A stretch of DNA of 43,094 nt from Candidatus Wallbacteria bacterium GWC2_49_35 (GTDB taxonomy: Bacteria > Muiribacteriota > UBA9980), in the NCBI GenBank assembly GCA_001791795.1, contig MGFH01000146.1, forward strand, positions 1-43,094, written 5' to 3'. This document shows, piece after piece, positions 40,514-43,094 of this stretch. The number at the start of each line of letters is the position of its first letter. The first letter of the stretch is position 1. A model generated the notes under the pieces. The model was not told where the DNA came from, did no database searches, and saw only the letters and a list, made by a program, of their open reading frames with translations. Both the position numbers and the translations under genes were made by a program.

Positions 40514-43094
40514 ATGTCTAAAAGGTTAGGTCTTCTAATCGTCATGATGCTTTTCGTATCGCTGATGACCGGATGTTTCGGCAGCGACGACGACAGCACC
40601 AGCACAACACCCGCAACGGCGGCTAGCGTAGTTATTACAGGTTCCATCCCGGCTTTATCAGCTCCGGCTGGCGCCCCGAACTACATGGTTGCTTACGGCA
40701 CGAACTATGAAATGGGCGTTTACAACGCCGCTACGATGACTGAAATTACCGGTTCCGCGGTAGTCATCACCGGCACTACTTACTCCGCTACCGTTGCCGC
40801 AGGCACTGCGAACGTTACGGCTGTAATAGTCATCAAACACAAAACTACCGGCAAGATCGTTTATTCGGCTCTCGTTGGTATCCTCCCGACTTCGACCGCT
40901 ATGAGCGCTGGTTCCGTTACCAAAGTAACGGTAAGCGGCGTTAATCTTACCAGCGAATCGACAGCTGTCGCTACTCTCGCTCGTGATAAAGGCATAGCAG
41001 CTTCTTCGGTTCCCGTTACTTCGACGTCGGTCACCACGATGTCGGCTTCCATTAAAACGGTTATTGAAGGCGCAGTTACTGCAGCTACATTAACGGCTGT
41101 TACCAGTGCCGTCAATTCGGTTCAGATAGCCATCAACGCACCCGGCGTTACCAACACTTCGATTTTAAGCGCACTTGGTACGACTTTAAACAGCGTTTTA
41201 AGCGCATTTGTTGAAGCCGTTAAAGTTGCGAGCGCCGCTATCACCAGCGGTCAGGGCGCTACTACAGTTACCGTTGGCGGCCAGGTCCTCACCGGCACCT
41301 CGACCACGACCGACGTTAATTCGGCTGTAAACGGCGTTACCGTCGTTTCGATCACCGCGGTTACCAATCCTGCTGACATCACCGTAGCAAGCGGCACAGC
41401 AGTATCGGCTATCACGTTCCCGACGACCGTTTCCGTAACCAAATCGAACGGCACCACCGCTACCGCATCGGTAGTATGGTCGACAGTTTCGGTTCCTGCT
41501 TACGTTGCAGCGACCTCGGGCACCTACGTATTCACGGGCACCGTTGACGGCACGACGCTTACCGCTAAAGTAAACGTTATCGTCGGCGCAGCAGCTCAGA
41601 CCGTAGCTACCCCGACTTTCAGCCCTGCAGCCGGCACATTCACCGCCGCTCAGAGCGTGACGATCGCTACTACGACCACTGGCGCTTCTATATATTACAC
41701 CACCGACGGCACCACCCCGACCACGGCAAGCACGGCTTACACGACTGCTATCAACGTAGCAGCTACGACCACGATCAAAGCGATCGCTGTAAAAACCGGC
41801 ATGACCAATTCGGCTGTTGCATCGGCTCTCTACACCGTTAATATTTCATTAATACCGGTTATCAGTGCTGAACGCGCTGTAAAACAGGCTAATGGCGACG
41901 TAGTTGTTACATGGACTACGGACATCGTTACCCCGACCGCAGCAAAAGTTATCATCCGCGGCTCAGTTCCTACACCGAGCGATCCTTCGGCTACCGAAAC
42001 GGCTTCGACGACAACTTCGCACACCGTAACGGTTCCCGCCGCTTCATTCCCGAGCAGCTATGACAAACTCGTCATCAGCTACATCATCGGCGAAGACGGC
42101 ACCTCGAAAGAGATCCTCAAAGCCGCTATCATTGAAGCAGCAAGCGTTGTTGCAGATCCCGCTATCAGCCCTGCAGCCGGCACTTATACCGCCGCTCAGA
42201 GCGTTACGATCACCTGCGCAACCACCGGCGCTTCGATCTACTACACCGTAGACGGCACCACCCCGACTTCGGCCAGCACGCTTTACTCGGCAGCTTTCAA
42301 CGTATCGGCTTCCGCTACTGTAAAAGCTATCGCTACCGCGACCAGCATGACCGATTCGAACGTAGTAAGCGCAGCTTATGTAATCAACATAGCTCCCGTA
42401 ACGAAAGTCGTTACCAGCTTAGCAATAGCAAAAGCTACCGACACCGTTGAAGCTAGCGTTGCTTACACGATGCCCGCAGCTACCGCTACTTACGATGATG
42501 CTACGACCGCTACCGTAACCGCAAGCTGGTTTGAAGGCGCTACCGCAGTTACCAGCCCCGTTACCAAAACGACGGCCGGCACCTACACCTTCACCGCTAA
42601 ATACACGGAAGGCACCGTTGAAGTAACAGCCGCTGACTTTACGTTAGTTGTTACCGAAGCAGTTCCCGTTAAAACCTTAGATTCATTAACAGTTGTTGCT
42701 ACGCCGACCGCTCCTACTTGCTTAGTAGGCGGCACCACTTCCGTAGCTTTAGTTGTTACTGCTAACTACCTTACCGGCACCGCTACTTCGGAAGCCGTTG
42801 TTACCACTTACACGACCGGCACCAACTGGGCTAACGGCGTATTCACTGCTGCTACAACCGTAGCTGGCACTGAAAACATCGTTGTTTCCTACACCGAAGG
42901 CGGAGTAACGAAAACCGCTAACGTAGCTGTTACCGTTTCGGCTGAAGCTCCTGTTGTTACCACCGTTACCGTTACTCTTCCTACGACGATGACCGAAGCC
43001 TCCTCAACCCAGGCTGTTGTTCTCGTTCAGGATCAGTTCGGCGCAACGATGACGACCGGCTTCACGACTGCATACGCTACTACGACGGGCACCT
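40514..43094 (+). CDS. Thr/Ala/Val-rich surface lipoprotein with chitobiase C-terminal-type repeats (cut by window end)
   Basis: The frame is open from an ATG at 40514 to the window end, 860 codons. The signal peptide ends in the lipobox LMTGC, with C21 lipidated, followed by FGSDDDS. Two CHB_HEX_C_1-type modules are clear, near 370-440 (PAAGTFTAAQSVTI, GASIYYTTDGTTPTTAS) and 550-620 (PAAGTYTAAQSVTI, GASIYYTVDGTTPTSAS). Other segments look like bacterial Ig (Big) domains. The sequence is almost free of charged residues over long stretches and uses GCT/GTT/GTA/ACC codons more than its neighbours, suggesting high expression or foreign origin. AAAGGAGTGG lies 8 nt before the ATG. It is probably an abundant cell-surface or S-layer-like protein; that role is inference. 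Confidence 0.88.
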   Translation, partial: MSKRLGLLIVMMLFVSLMTGCFGSDDDSTSTTPATAASVVITGSIPALSAPAGAPNYMVAYGTNYEMGVYNAATMTEITGSAVVITGTTYSATVAAGTANVTAVIVIKHKTTGKIVYSALVGILPTSTAMSAGSVTKVTVSGVNLTSESTAVATLARDKGIAASSVPVTSTSVTTMSASIKTVIEGAVTAATLTAVTSAVNSVQIAINAPGVTNTSILSALGTTLNSVLSAFVEAVKVASAAITSGQGATTVTVGGQVLTGTSTTTDVNSAVNGVTVVSITAVTNPADITVASGTAVSAITFPTTVSVTKSNGTTATASVVWSTVSVPAYVAATSGTYVFTGTVDGTTLTAKVNVIVGAAAQTVATPTFSPAAGTFTAAQSVTIATTTTGASIYYTTDGTTPTTASTAYTTAINVAATTTIKAIAVKTGMTNSAVASALYTVNISLIPVISAERAVKQANGDVVVTWTTDIVTPTAAKVIIRGSVPTPSDPSATETASTTTSHTVTVPAASFPSSYDKLVISYIIGEDGTSKEILKAAIIEAASVVADPAISPAAGTYTAAQSVTITCATTGASIYYTVDGTTPTSASTLYSAAFNVSASATVKAIATATSMTDSNVVSAAYVINIAPVTKVVTSLAIAKATDTVEASVAYTMPAATATYDDATTATVTASWFEGATAVTSPVTKTTAGTYTFTAKYTEGTVEVTAADFTLVVTEAVPVKTLDSLTVVATPTAPTCLVGGTTSVALVVTANYLTGTATSEAVVTTYTTGTNWANGVFTAATTVAGTENIVVSYTEGGVTKTANVAVTVSAEAPVVTTVTVTLPTTMTEASSTQAVVLVQDQFGATMTTGFTTAYATTTGT

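Overview
The window looks like chromosomal DNA from a moderately GC-rich, diderm, poorly characterised bacterium. The signs of an outer membrane are lipoprotein signal peptides, a secretin-like N-terminal protein, a LolD-type ATPase and pilin-like sequence. The gene mix is an XPB-type helicase, a Zn-ribbon S18, a rpsF-rpsR-DUF2232-rplI-dnaB block, and many large secreted proteins with no recognisable family. This would fit a candidate phylum such as Riflebacteria or Wallbacteria, but that placement is a guess. No tRNA, rRNA, CRISPR array, phage or intact insertion sequence was seen.

Left part (1-14968), all on the minus strand. It starts with a cut-off radical SAM protein. Next comes a probable operon, driven from a promoter at 7339-7367: an unknown protein, a stand-alone intein-like (Hint) protein, an XPB-type helicase and a lipoprotein metalloprotease. 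Upstream of these lie a secretin-like protein with a TPR tail, a LysM protein, a DUF445 membrane protein and an exported ComEC-like metallo-beta-lactamase protein.

Centre (15248-20126), plus strand. A consensus sigma-70 promoter and a structured leader precede rpsF, rpsR, a DUF2232 membrane protein and rplI, followed by dnaB. No ssb lies between rpsF and rpsR. A lone LolD-like ATPase follows.

Right part (20106-43094). The minus-strand genes are an HD phosphohydrolase, a lytic transglycosylase, a gamma-carbonic-anhydrase-like protein, a MoaD/ThiS-like sulfur carrier and an exported helical protein. The plus-strand genes are mainly cell-envelope genes. The most notable is a 2049-residue protein made of two fused homologous copies. 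Each copy has its own signal peptide, and a non-cleavable type IV pilin-like domain sits inside the first. It is translationally coupled to a small HExxH metallopeptidase. Beyond it are an SH3b/M23 endopeptidase, two paralogous beta-propeller-like exported proteins, two membrane proteins and, running off the end, a Thr/Ala/Val-rich lipoprotein with chitobiase-C-terminal-type repeats behind a long multi-promoter leader.

Scattered through the window are nine intergenic loci made of 7-bp repeat arrays, often as two inverted arms around an AT-rich core. Seven begin at or within about 25 bp of a stop codon, always in the same orientation relative to that gene. In one gene the array itself encodes the last residues and the stop codon. 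The heptad family, the pilin-in-a-giant-protein and the stand-alone Hint protein are the observations most likely to be new.
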